From NCBI RefSeq assembly GCF_018918185.1, contig NZ_JAHLPZ010000007.1, forward strand, positions 62,001 through 126,000: a stretch of DNA of 64,000 nucleotides. The letters are read 5' to 3'. Both the position numbers and the translations under genes were made by a program. Below are positions 15,292 to 23,192 of this stretch, one piece after another; within the stretch, counting starts at the first letter, position 1; every line of letters begins with the position of its first letter. The notes beneath the pieces are model-generated. The model worked only from the letters and a program-made list of their open reading frames with translations, was not told where the DNA came from and did no database searches. The stretch is from Eubacterium sp. MSJ-21 (GTDB taxonomy: Bacteria > Bacillota > Clostridia > Lachnospirales > Lachnospiraceae).

Positions 15292-16722
15292 ATGAGAATT
15301 AACTACAATGCGCTGGCGATGAATGCCACGACGAATTTTGGAAAAGTAAATAATAAAGTAGCAAAGTCGATGTCCAGACTTTCTTCCGGATATAAGATTA
15401 CAAGTCCGGCAGATGATGCAGCGGGACTTGCGATTTCAAAGAAGATGAGTGCGCAGATCCGGGGACTTGACCGGGCAGCATTGAATTCTAACGATGGTAT
15501 CTCTGTTATTCAGTCTGCGGAAGGCGGTATGGAGGAGATGCACAGTATTCTGGGGCGTATGCGTGAGCTTGCTGTGCAGGCGGCAAACGATGTCAATGAT
15601 GAGGTCGATCGTGATGCGATTCAGGAAGAGATGGATTCACTTGCAGCCGAGCTGACACAGATCTCCGACACGACAGCATTTAACGGACAGACGTTGTTGA
15701 ATGGCGATCTGACGAGACGTTCACTGTCCAGTGCCAATGGCGTGAAAGCAACTTACATTTCATCGGAGGTAAGTACAGGCGTTTATTCAATCAATGTAAC
15801 CGCCGATGCAGAACAGGCATCCATGACGACAGGATTCACATACTCTGCTGCTGTGATCACGAAAGAACAGGCAGGAACTCTGAAGGTGAATGGATTTTCG
15901 GTCGAGGTTGAAGAGGGCATGACAATGGAGGATGTGTATGGAAAACTCCAGACCAGTCTTGCCAAACTAAATATAGATGTCTTTGCGTCGAATGACGGAA
16001 CGACAGAAGAAAACTTTGACAGTGGAGCACCGGTGGTGTTCCGCACAAAGGGATACGGAAGCAGTGAGAAAATCAGTATTTCTGTGGGGAATCCCGAGCT
16101 GGCAGCCGTGCTGGGAGTGACAGATGGTACGATGATGCAGGGCAAGGATTGTCAGGCAGCATTGAAAGTCACACAGGACGGATTTTCTACGACTGCGACG
16201 ATATCAACAAGTGGAAATAAGATTGAAGTGACAGATCGAAGTGGCTTTTCTATGACAATCGAGGCAGAGGCAGATGCCGTTGCTGATAATGGTGGCGCTG
16301 TAACAGCGCAGATAGAAGTTTTGTCGGCGGGAACGATGGTTGTACAGACGGGTTCCAATGAGGGTGAGCAGTTAGCCATCGACATTCCGGAATTGAATGC
16401 AAAATCACTTGGTGTGGATGAGCTGATCATGTACACACATGAATATGCAGGTCAGGCTGTGGAAATCATCGATGAGGCAGTAAAGAAGGTTTCGGCTGCA
16501 CGTTCCAAACTGGGTGCCTATGAGAACCGTCTGGATGATGTGCATTCCAACCTGCAGGTACAGAGTGAGAGTATCACAGAAGCATATTCGCGGATTATGG
16601 ATACGGATATGGCAGAGGAAATGACGGAATATACGCAGCAGGAAGTGTTGTCACAGGCTGCGATTTCAATGATGCAGAAGGCAAATGACCGCCCGGAATC
16701 TATCTTGCAGTTATTGCAGTAG
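15292..16722 (+). CDS. Flagellin with central insert (second flagellin)
   Basis: The 476-residue flagellin has the standard N-terminal helical D0/D1 part (RINYNALAMN to about residue 145, including LSSGYKITSPADDAAGLAIS) and C-terminal D1/D0 part (about 385-476, with AARSKLGAYENRLD and a final QLLQ). Between them lies about 240 residues of beta-rich surface domain with a Flagellin_IN-like segment (LKVNGFSVEVEEG). A GGAGG ribosome site lies 8 bases before ATG 15292. It is clearly different from the 272-residue flagellin at 48.4 kb, which has almost no surface domain. It sits between the FliK-like gene and a FliS-like gene. It should be exported through the flagellar system and build filament, or a special part of it. 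Confidence 0.93.
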   Translation: MRINYNALAMNATTNFGKVNNKVAKSMSRLSSGYKITSPADDAAGLAISKKMSAQIRGLDRAALNSNDGISVIQSAEGGMEEMHSILGRMRELAVQAANDVNDEVDRDAIQEEMDSLAAELTQISDTTAFNGQTLLNGDLTRRSLSSANGVKATYISSEVSTGVYSINVTADAEQASMTTGFTYSAAVITKEQAGTLKVNGFSVEVEEGMTMEDVYGKLQTSLAKLNIDVFASNDGTTEENFDSGAPVVFRTKGYGSSEKISISVGNPELAAVLGVTDGTMMQGKDCQAALKVTQDGFSTTATISTSGNKIEVTDRSGFSMTIEAEADAVADNGGAVTAQIEVLSAGTMVVQTGSNEGEQLAIDIPELNAKSLGVDELIMYTHEYAGQAVEIIDEAVKKVSAARSKLGAYENRLDDVHSNLQVQSESITEAYSRIMDTDMAEEMTEYTQQEVLSQAAISMMQKANDRPESILQLLQ

Positions 16723-16828
16723 ACAGTATAGGATAATGAGGAATATACGGATAAAACCGGGGAAATGCTAACTGAAAAATTTGAGAATTAAACCAGAGAA
16801 TGATAGGCCAGAATACGAGGAAATTATC

Positions 16829-17308
16829 ATGACACAGGAACAAAAACAGGAATTTACACGGCGCATCAGTCAGGAAAATCATAGTGGACTGATTCTGGTG
16901 CTGTGTGATATCTTTCATACATATGGCAGTGATGCGATAGCGGCGTATGAAACAAACGATATGACCACATATCTGCAAATGGTTGGGCAGGCGCGGCGGA
17001 CGATGCAGGAACTGATCGACTGCTTCTCGAAGGAGGATGTGATTGGCAGAAAAGTGATTGCCATTTTCAGATTTATCTATGGGAAGCTTGTGCGCTCAGA
17101 AGTGCGCAGGCAGCCGGATGAACTTGACCGGTGCATACAGCTTGTTGACGCTCTGCGTGTCGGGTTTGTGCATCTGCACGAGATTGATACAGACGGTGCG
17201 GTAATGCAGAACGTGCATCAGGTATATGCCGGACTGACATATGGCAAAGGTATGTTAAATGAGAGCGTGCAGGGTGTGGATTATGGTACGCGGGGGTATC
17301 AGGTGTAA
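16829..17308 (+). CDS. FliS-like flagellin chaperone (divergent)
   Basis: The 159-residue helical protein begins MTQEQKQEFTRRISQ and has the length, charge and helix pattern of FliS, including a LILVLCDIF stretch and an early AxxxYETND helix. It differs from the canonical FliS at 47.3 kb, and is recognised by form and place rather than by strong motifs. The start is ATG 16829 with CGAGGA eight bases upstream. It follows the second flagellin by 106 bases, which suits a dedicated chaperone for that flagellin in the cytoplasm. Other helical secretion chaperones cannot be excluded. Confidence 0.55.
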   Translation: MTQEQKQEFTRRISQENHSGLILVLCDIFHTYGSDAIAAYETNDMTTYLQMVGQARRTMQELIDCFSKEDVIGRKVIAIFRFIYGKLVRSEVRRQPDELDRCIQLVDALRVGFVHLHEIDTDGAVMQNVHQVYAGLTYGKGMLNESVQGVDYGTRGYQV

Positions 17309-17323
17309 GTAAAATTAGAGTAC

Positions 17324-17352
17324 TTGACAAAACAGAAGCATGTATTTACAGT
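17324..17352 (+). promoter_or_regulatory. Sigma-A promoter before the HIT gene
   Basis: TTGACA at 17324-17329 and TACAGT at 17347-17352 with 17-base spacing lie 33 bases before the start codon. Confidence 0.6.
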
Positions 17353-17385
17353 TAGTGTACAAAGAAAAACAGGAGGCACAATTAC

Positions 17386-17802
17386 ATGAAAAAAGATGAT
17401 TGTATTTTTTGTAAGATCGCAAATGGTGAGATTCCGTCTGCAACCGTATATGAGACACCGGAATGTCGTGTGATTCTGGATCTGGCACCAGCCAATCAGG
17501 GACATGCACTGATTCTGACAAAGGAGCATTATGATAACATTTATCAGCTTGATGAAGAGACAGCCGGTAAAGTGTTCTCGCTTGCAACACATGTAGCAAA
17601 GGCAGTGCAGGAAGAGACTGGCTGTGAGGGTTTGAATATCGTACAGAACAATGGTGAGGTTGCCGGACAGACGGTGCATCATTTCCATATGCATGTGATT
17701 CCGCGTCATGCAGGGGATGACGTGCAGGTGACATGGAAGCAGGGTGAGACAGAATCCGAATCCTTAAAGGCGTTGGCAGATGCAATCGGGAAGCATATCT
17801 AG
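17386..17802 (+). CDS. HIT family nucleotide hydrolase
   Basis: The 138-residue cytoplasmic protein belongs to the Hint branch of the histidine triad family. The triad is His99-Phe-His101-Met-His103 within TVHHFHMHVIPR. A CxxC pair (CIFCK, residues 6-10) plus His50-like positions gives the zinc-associated N-terminus typical of bacterial Hint proteins. Such enzymes cleave adenosine phosphoramidates and similar nucleotides. AGGAGG precedes the ATG. It overlaps the following VanZ-like gene by 23 bases, so both are translated from one message. Confidence 0.92.
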   Translation: MKKDDCIFCKIANGEIPSATVYETPECRVILDLAPANQGHALILTKEHYDNIYQLDEETAGKVFSLATHVAKAVQEETGCEGLNIVQNNGEVAGQTVHHFHMHVIPRHAGDDVQVTWKQGETESESLKALADAIGKHI

Positions 17803-18316
17803 GGACAAACAGGCGAAGCCAGGGAGGTTGTCGAAGCGGCAGGCGGTGTTTATCGTATTGTCGGCATTGTTCGCGGTTATGATCTTTTGCTTTTCTTCCA
17901 GAAATGGCGTGGAATCAACGGAGGACAGTTACACTGTCGGCATGGAGTTTGGCCGGATCGTGCATTCAGACTTCAAAAGCTGGTCGGAAGATTCGCAGCT
18001 CGCGTTTGCGGAGAAGGTGGATCACCCAATCCGTAAGCTGGCACATGCGACAGAATATGCAGTTTTTGCAATGCTTTTATGTGGTGCATGGTTTGATGAC
18101 CACCGGAAACGAAAGCTGTCTGTTTTTTTTGCATGGGGAACCGCTACCATGTATGCGATGACGGACGAGTTCCATCAGTTGTTTGTACCCGGACGGAGCG
18201 GACAGATAAAGGATGTGCTGCTTGACAGCTGTGGTGCAGCCGTAGGGGTGCTGCTTTTGATGCTTGTGGCGATGCTGCTCCGTGTTATCCGCAAAAAGCA
18301 TGGCGCACAGAAATGA
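17780..18316 (+). CDS. VanZ-like integral membrane protein
   Basis: The 178-residue protein has about four membrane helices and the VanZ-family signatures RKLAHATEYAVFA and TDEFHQLFVPGRSGQIKDVLLDS. VanZ itself gives low-level teicoplanin resistance, but most relatives have no proven role. The frame begins at ATG 17780 inside the HIT gene; no better start with a ribosome site is present, although an AGGGAGG followed by TTG at 17827 or GTG at about 17845 is possible and would remove the polar N-terminus. No terminator was found directly after it before the S-box promoter. Confidence 0.8.
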   Translation: MQSGSISRDKQAKPGRLSKRQAVFIVLSALFAVMIFCFSSRNGVESTEDSYTVGMEFGRIVHSDFKSWSEDSQLAFAEKVDHPIRKLAHATEYAVFAMLLCGAWFDDHRKRKLSVFFAWGTATMYAMTDEFHQLFVPGRSGQIKDVLLDSCGAAVGVLLLMLVAMLLRVIRKKHGAQK

Positions 18317-18364
18317 AAATCGTTGGATTATGCGCAGATACAACGAAAATAACAAATAAAACCA

Positions 18365-18393
18365 TTGACAATCAGAAATAGATGATATATGTT
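18365..18393 (+). promoter_or_regulatory. Promoter of the SAM riboswitch/metK unit
   Basis: TTGACA at 18365-18370 and TATGTT at 18388-18393 with a 17-base spacer lie just before the riboswitch. Confidence 0.55.
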
Positions 18394-18404
18394 AGACATG
18401 TCTC

Positions 18405-18511
18405 TCTTATTCAGAGTGGTGGAGTCATAAGGGACGAAGAAGCCACGGCAACCCCGGAGACGGAAGGTGCCGACCTGAGCGATACTTAGATTAAGTTGTC
18501 GAGCAATAAGA
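18405..18511 (+). promoter_or_regulatory. SAM-I (S-box) riboswitch aptamer
   Basis: The P1 stem is CTTATT (18406-18411) with AATAAG (18505-18510). Inside are the S-box landmarks: CAGAGTGGTGGAG, the GAAGCCACGGCAACC segment with the kink-turn and pseudoknot region, and GGAAGGTGCC. Next comes GATTTGA (18513-18519), which can pair with TCAAATC (18529-18535) and would then block the terminator stem. With SAM bound the terminator should form and metK transcription stop. This is a transcription-attenuation design that is well known for S-box genes. Confidence 0.93.
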
Positions 18512-18530
18512 AGATTTGATAACGCCTTTC

Positions 18531-18565
18531 AAATCCGGTTGCTTGCAACCGGATTTCTTTTTATG
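18531..18565 (+). terminator. Riboswitch-controlled terminator
   Basis: AAATCCGGTTGC pairs with GCAACCGGATTT in a perfect 12-base stem followed by CTTTTT. Its left arm is shared with the antiterminator. Confidence 0.9.
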
Positions 18566-18709
18566 AATTACCGCGGATAAAGAGACAACCAGACTATACA
18601 CAAGGTAAAGCGAACCCGTGATGAAAATGTCTGTGTGCATATAGACATCGTATATAGCCATAGCCTGCATATTTCATCATAAGGAGAGCAAAATTAAAAG
18701 GAGGAACAA
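18566..18709 (+). other. Leader between riboswitch terminator and metK
   Basis: This 144-base stretch is transcribed if the terminator is passed. It can fold TGATGAAAATG with CATATTTCATCA (about 18618-18680) with an inner TGTCT/AGACA stem, ending just before AAAAGGAGG. No gene. Whether it has its own control role is unknown. Confidence 0.35.
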
Positions 18710-19897
18710 ATGGAGAAGTTATTATTTACTTCAGAATCAGTAACCGAAGGACATCCTGACAAAATCTGTGACCAGATTAGTGATGCCGTATTAGATGCAC
18801 TTTTGGCGCAGGATCCAATGAGCCGTGTCGCTTGTGAGACAGCCGTAACAACCGGATTGGTACTTGTTATGGGCGAGATCACAACAAAGGCACAGATTGA
18901 TATTCAGACAATCGTCCGTGAGACAATCCGTGAGATCGGATATGACCGTGCAAAGTACGGATTTGACTGCGATACCTGTGGTGTGATCGTTGCACTTGAC
19001 AAGCAGTCAACCGATATCGCAATGGGTGTTGACAAGGCACTCGAAGCAAAGGAAAACCATATGTCAGATGAGGAAATCGAGGCAATCGGTGCCGGCGATC
19101 AGGGTATGATGTTCGGTTATGCAACGAATGAGACACCGGAGCTTATGCCATATCCAATCTCTCTGGCACATAAGCTTGCAAGAAAGCTGACAGAGGTTCG
19201 TAAGAACGGTACACTTTCTTATTTAAGACCGGATGGCAAGACACAGGTATCCGTAGAGTATGATGAGAACGGAAAGCCTTGCAGATTAGAGGCAGTTGTA
19301 CTTTCTACCCAGCATGACGAGAATGTATCGCAGGAGCAGATCCACGAGGATATTAAGAAATATGTGTTTGATCCAGTCCTTCCACAGGATATGATTGACG
19401 ATGAGACAAAGTTCTTCATCAACCCAACCGGTCGTTTTGTTATCGGTGGACCAAACGGTGACTCCGGCGTAACCGGACGTAAGATCATTGTAGACACTTA
19501 TGGTGGATACGCACGTCACGGCGGCGGAGCATTCTCCGGAAAGGATTGCACAAAGGTTGACCGTTCCGCAGCGTATGCCGCTCGTTATGTAGCGAAGAAT
19601 ATCGTGGCAGCAGGACTGGCAGACAAGTGTGAGATCCAGCTTTCTTATGCAATTGGTGTTGCAAGACCAACTTCCATTATGGTAGATACATTTGGCACAG
19701 GTAAGCTTGCAGATGACAAGCTCGTAGAGATCGTCCGAGAGAACTTTGACCTGCGTCCGGCTGGTATCATCAAGATGCTTGATCTGCGCAGACCAATCTA
19801 CAAGCAGACAGCTGCTTACGGACATTTCGGAAGAACTGATATCGACGTTCCATGGGAGAAGACCGATAAGGTGGATGATCTGAAGAAATATTTGTAG
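18710..19897 (+). CDS. metK: S-adenosylmethionine synthetase
   Basis: The 395-residue cytoplasmic enzyme makes SAM from methionine and ATP. It begins with [25 protein letters not shown] (shortened here), contains [12 protein letters not shown] for the ATP site and [16 protein letters not shown] for the phosphate-binding loop, and ends at normal length. AAAAGGAGG lies 8 bases before ATG 18710. It is controlled by the SAM riboswitch immediately upstream, giving product feedback. Confidence 0.97.
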   Translation: MEKLLFTSESVTEGHPDKICDQISDAVLDALLAQDPMSRVACETAVTTGLVLVMGEITTKAQIDIQTIVRETIREIGYDRAKYGFDCDTCGVIVALDKQSTDIAMGVDKALEAKENHMSDEEIEAIGAGDQGMMFGYATNETPELMPYPISLAHKLARKLTEVRKNGTLSYLRPDGKTQVSVEYDENGKPCRLEAVVLSTQHDENVSQEQIHEDIKKYVFDPVLPQDMIDDETKFFINPTGRFVIGGPNGDSGVTGRKIIVDTYGGYARHGGGAFSGKDCTKVDRSAAYAARYVAKNIVAAGLADKCEIQLSYAIGVARPTSIMVDTFGTGKLADDKLVEIVRENFDLRPAGIIKMLDLRRPIYKQTAAYGHFGRTDIDVPWEKTDKVDDLKKYL

Positions 19898-19999
19898 GAT
19901 ATCTGCAGGAACGAATATAGTAAATCCCGGGGCACGGGCATACATATCGGACGATGTCCGTGTGCCTTGCATTTGTGATAAGAAAAGAGGATAAAAATC

Positions 20000-20935
20000 A
20001 TGAAGAATATGTTGAATTTCAAGAATTTCTCGGCGGAAGAGCTGCAGAAGATTCTTGACCTTGCGCTGGATATGAAGAAGAATCCGGAGAAGTACAGCCA
20101 CGCACTTGAGGGTAAGAAGCTTTACACATTGTTTGAGAAGACAAGTACCCGTACATTCCTTTCTTTTACGACAGGTATGACAGAGCTTGGCGGAACCTAC
20201 TACAACCAGCTTTGGAGAGATAGCAACTTTGTTCTCGGTGAACCGGTTTCTGAGATCAAGTATGTATGCCGGAATGTGGATATCATCATGGCACGTCTCG
20301 TGAAAAATGAGACGGTTGAGTTGTTTGGTGACAATGTAACTGTGCCGTTTATCAATGGCTGTGACAACTCTTATCATCCATGCCAGATTCTGGCAGATGC
20401 ACTGACGATTATGGAGAAGTTCGGCAGCCTGAATGTCAAGTTCCTGTACATCGGTGCAAAGAACAACGTATTCAATTCACTGGTTGAATTCTTCTCGAAG
20501 ATGAAGCAGGGAACCCTGTATGGACTTACCCCACTTGTAAATGATACAGCCTGTGGTCCGGACTTCTACGAGGAAGCAAAGAAGACAGGTTATTATGTAG
20601 AGCTTGATCCGGATATGCCGATGGATGAAGTGAAGAAGTATGTGAAAGACATGGATATCTGCTATACCGATACATGGCTTGACATGGAGTTCTTCAATGA
20701 TCCTGCATACCAGGATAAGAAGAAGGAGCTTATGGACAAGATGATGCCATATCAGCTGAACGACGAGTTCTTAGAGGACAGTCATGCACTTGTTTTCCAC
20801 GACATGCCAATGCATGTAGGGTTCGAGATTTCGAAGGAAGTCGAGATGAAGAATCTGGATCATATCCTGGATCAGGCGGAAAACAGAAGACATGCAGAAA
20901 AAGCTGTCATGTATACATTGATAAAAGGAATCTAA
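20000..20935 (+). CDS. Carbamoyltransferase family protein, OTC-like with altered motifs
   Basis: The 311-residue protein is a two-domain carbamoyltransferase. Carbamoyl-phosphate residues are partly kept: Ser49-Thr-Arg51-Thr52 but then Phe53 where the STRTR motif has Arg; Arg99 in MARL; and His126-Pro-Cys-Gln129. The second-substrate loop that reads HCLP in ornithine and related transcarbamylases is HDMPMH here (267-272). It lies in tandem before a membrane protein gene and pyrB, whose motifs are intact. It may have a non-ornithine substrate or be catalytically changed. Databases tend to label such proteins ornithine carbamoyltransferase, but the sequence alone does not support a substrate. 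Confidence 0.7.
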   Translation: MKNMLNFKNFSAEELQKILDLALDMKKNPEKYSHALEGKKLYTLFEKTSTRTFLSFTTGMTELGGTYYNQLWRDSNFVLGEPVSEIKYVCRNVDIIMARLVKNETVELFGDNVTVPFINGCDNSYHPCQILADALTIMEKFGSLNVKFLYIGAKNNVFNSLVEFFSKMKQGTLYGLTPLVNDTACGPDFYEEAKKTGYYVELDPDMPMDEVKKYVKDMDICYTDTWLDMEFFNDPAYQDKKKELMDKMMPYQLNDEFLEDSHALVFHDMPMHVGFEISKEVEMKNLDHILDQAENRRHAEKAVMYTLIKGI

Positions 20936-20947
20936 GTGGTATAATAT

Positions 20948-21436
20948 ATGGATGTGTGGCTTTCGGTATTGGCGTTTGTGCTTTTCCTCGGCTTTGGCAC
21001 GGGCGTGCTTGTCTGCGTCTCTGCTGTGAAAAAACAGTCGGGAATCATCATAAAGAGCCGGTTGCATCACAAATTAAATATCTCTGAGGTCGTCTATGCG
21101 AACTTCGGACTTGTGGGACTTGTTGTGTTAGTGTATTTCAGAATCTACATATTTGTGCCTTCGGTATTGATGTTTGTGTTGTTTATCGTGCTGTCCACCC
21201 GGATACAGAGTGGCATCACAGAAGATGGTGTGCTGGTCGGAACCACATTTATTGAATGGGAATTCATGCGGTCTTTCCTCCTGGAAAACCAGGGGGAAGA
21301 CAGCAATGTAATCGTACTGAAGATTCGTGCGAATCGAAAAACGTATATCCTTGTTTGCAATCGGGAAGACCGGTTTGCAATTGATGAGATATTCAAGAAA
21401 AATAACGTGCATTCAATGGGAGGAAACCTGAAATGA
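20948..21436 (+). CDS. Small membrane protein of unknown function
   Basis: The 162-residue protein has an N-terminal helix (about 4-26) and a second hydrophobic pair (about 50-85), then a soluble C-terminal part with a PH-like run of short beta strands ([21 protein letters not shown]). This resembles the DUF5673-type arrangement of two helices followed by a small beta domain. It starts 12 bases after the carbamoyltransferase stop and overlaps pyrB by four bases (ATGA), so it is co-translated with both. Role unknown; possibly a membrane partner of this operon. Confidence 0.6.
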   Translation: MDVWLSVLAFVLFLGFGTGVLVCVSAVKKQSGIIIKSRLHHKLNISEVVYANFGLVGLVVLVYFRIYIFVPSVLMFVLFIVLSTRIQSGITEDGVLVGTTFIEWEFMRSFLLENQGEDSNVIVLKIRANRKTYILVCNREDRFAIDEIFKKNNVHSMGGNLK

Positions 21437-22395
21437 AACATGTAATTGATTCAACAGACTTATCCGTGGAAGAAATCGATGGCATTTTGAAGCTGGCACA
21501 GGATATTATCGATGACAAAGAAGCATATAGTGAAGCGTGTAAGGGCAAAAAACTTGCAACATTATTTTTTGAACCAAGTACAAGAACAAGACTTAGCTTT
21601 GAATCGGCAATGATGGAGCTTGGAGGAAATGTACTTGGTTTTTCTTCGGCTGCTTCTTCGTCTGCGACGAAGGGCGAGAGCGTAGGAGATACAACCAGAG
21701 TGGTAAGCTGTTATGCAGATATCATTGCGATGCGTCATCCGAAGGAAGGTGCGCCGATGCGTGCTTCTATGGTGAGCAGCGTGCCGATCATCAACGCAGG
21801 CGATGGCGGACATAATCATCCAACACAGACACTTGCAGATCTGCTTACAATCCTGCGTGAGAAAGGCAGACTGGACAACTTTACGATTGGTCTGTGCGGC
21901 GATTTGAAGTTTGGCCGTACCGTACATTCGCTGATCAAGGCATTATCCCGTTATGAAAATATCAAATTTATACTGATTGCACCGAAGGAGCTCCGCGTAC
22001 CGGAATACATTATTTCCGAAGTGCTCGAGGCAAATCATATTCCGTATGAAGAAGTAGAATCTATGGAAGAAGTGATGGGTGAACTCGATGTGCTCTATAT
22101 GACAAGAGTGCAGAAGGAACGTTTCTTCAATGAGGCGGATTATGTCAGATTGAAGGATACATATATTCTCGATGGAAAGAAAATGAAGCTTGCGAAGCCC
22201 GATCTTGCCATCCTGCATCCGCTACCACGTGTCAATGAGATCTCGGTAGAGATTGATGATGATCCTCGTGCCTGCTATTTCCGTCAGGTTATGAACGGAA
22301 AATTCGTGCGTATGGCATTGATGCTGACACTGCTCAAGGCAAATGGTGCAAAATTGAACTTGTCTGCGGACAAGCTTGCGAAGATTCCGGAGTAA
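21433..22395 (+). CDS. pyrB: Aspartate carbamoyltransferase catalytic chain
   Basis: The 320-residue enzyme makes N-carbamoyl-aspartate, the second step of pyrimidine synthesis. The carbamoyl-phosphate motif STRTR (49-53), a THE/SKGES-like ATKGES loop, HPTQ and the HPLPRV aspartate loop ([11 protein letters not shown]) are all present. The start overlaps the upstream gene (ATGA) with GGGAGG before it. The regulatory chain gene pyrI lies 295 bases downstream, so the holoenzyme should be the allosteric PyrB6-PyrI6 type. A nested foldback element lies in the gap. Confidence 0.97.
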   Translation: MKHVIDSTDLSVEEIDGILKLAQDIIDDKEAYSEACKGKKLATLFFEPSTRTRLSFESAMMELGGNVLGFSSAASSSATKGESVGDTTRVVSCYADIIAMRHPKEGAPMRASMVSSVPIINAGDGGHNHPTQTLADLLTILREKGRLDNFTIGLCGDLKFGRTVHSLIKALSRYENIKFILIAPKELRVPEYIISEVLEANHIPYEEVESMEEVMGELDVLYMTRVQKERFFNEADYVRLKDTYILDGKKMKLAKPDLAILHPLPRVNEISVEIDDDPRACYFRQVMNGKFVRMALMLTLLKANGAKLNLSADKLAKIPE

Positions 22396-22509
22396 CCCGT
22401 TGGGGAAATCCACGCGGTGTGTTTTTAAGAACAAAAAAGCGTGAAAAAACCCACACAGGAATATAACAAGGTAAATGACGACAAATGCAAATCAATCAAA
22501 GCGTAGATG

Positions 22510-22649
22510 CGTTGTTTATAATTACAGATTCATAAGCAGACCATTGGAACACGTCGGTACTTAATGAACGACGAAGTCGTGAATTTAGTACCGCTACGTG
22601 TGGAAGTGAGCGAGAGCGAGTCTGCGATGAACTGTAATTATGAACAACG
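22510..22649 (+). repeat. Nested foldback element A (pyrB-pyrI gap)
   Basis: The outer arms 22510-22527 and 22632-22649 pair over 18 positions (one G-U). Next inward TTCAT..GCAGAC (from 22529) pairs with GTCTGC.ATGAA. The core reads GGTACTTAATGA, then ACGAC-GAA-GTCGT (22568-22580), then GAATTTAGTACCGCT, flanked by ACACGT/ACGTGT. An asymmetric GGAAGTGAGCGAGAGCGAG lies on the 3' side. The element ends 41 bases before pyrI and would be in its 5' leader. Its core equals that of element B. No gene is present in the 22396-22690 gap. Confidence 0.8.
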
Positions 22650-22690
22650 TGCTAGACGGTAAATCCGATTTGCATGAAGGAGGTAATCAT

Positions 22691-23104
22691 ATGAAGATAG
22701 ATAGTATTCAAAATGGTATCGTGCTGGATCATATTACGGCAGGCAAGGCACTTCAGGTCTACCATGACCTTGAACTCGACAAGCTCGACTGCTCTGTTGC
22801 CATCCTGCAGAACGTAAAAAGCAGCAAAATGGGTAAGAAAGACATCCTGAAGATCGACAAGGAATATGATGTGAACTTAGACGTCCTCGGATACATCGAC
22901 CCGGACATCACAGTCAGCATCATCAAAGACGGGCAGACGGTTGAGAAAAAGAAGCTCGCATTGCCGAAAAAACTGATTAATGTGAAAAAATGTAAAAATC
23001 CTCGCTGTATCACATCGACAGAACCGGGAATTGTGCATATATTTAAATTAGCCGATGAAAAAAATCGTATTTATCGGTGCGTTTATTGTGAGGCAGATAA
23101 GTAA
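22691..23104 (+). CDS. pyrI: Aspartate carbamoyltransferase regulatory chain
   Basis: The 137-residue protein binds nucleotide effectors and the PyrB trimers. The N-terminal allosteric domain starts KIDSIQNGIVLDHI. The C-terminal zinc domain has four cysteines at 101, 106, 130 and 133 (CKNPRC and CVYC). ATG 22691 follows AAGGAGG; the upstream open frame from 22640 has no ribosome site and covers the foldback element. It is slightly shorter than the enterobacterial protein. Confidence 0.95.
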   Translation: MKIDSIQNGIVLDHITAGKALQVYHDLELDKLDCSVAILQNVKSSKMGKKDILKIDKEYDVNLDVLGYIDPDITVSIIKDGQTVEKKKLALPKKLINVKKCKNPRCITSTEPGIVHIFKLADEKNRIYRCVYCEADK

Positions 23105-23109
23105 AAAGC

Positions 23110-23137
23110 TTTACAAAAAAATGGAATGTGTTATAAT
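23110..23137 (+). promoter_or_regulatory. Promoter before murA
   Basis: TTTACA at 23110-23115 and TATAAT at 23132-23137 are 16 bases apart, starting just after the pyrI stop. Confidence 0.5.
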
Positions 23138-23192
23138 TATTAAGATTATGGGCTAGTAGCGTAAAAAATAACTGGCAGCACAGAGGTGTGAA

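Noticed and set aside
19926-19971. Hairpin GGCACGGGCAT/ATGTCCGTGTGCC after metK
   Set aside because: The stem is good but no T run follows (TTGCATTTG), so I did not call it a terminator; it might still be an mRNA end structure.
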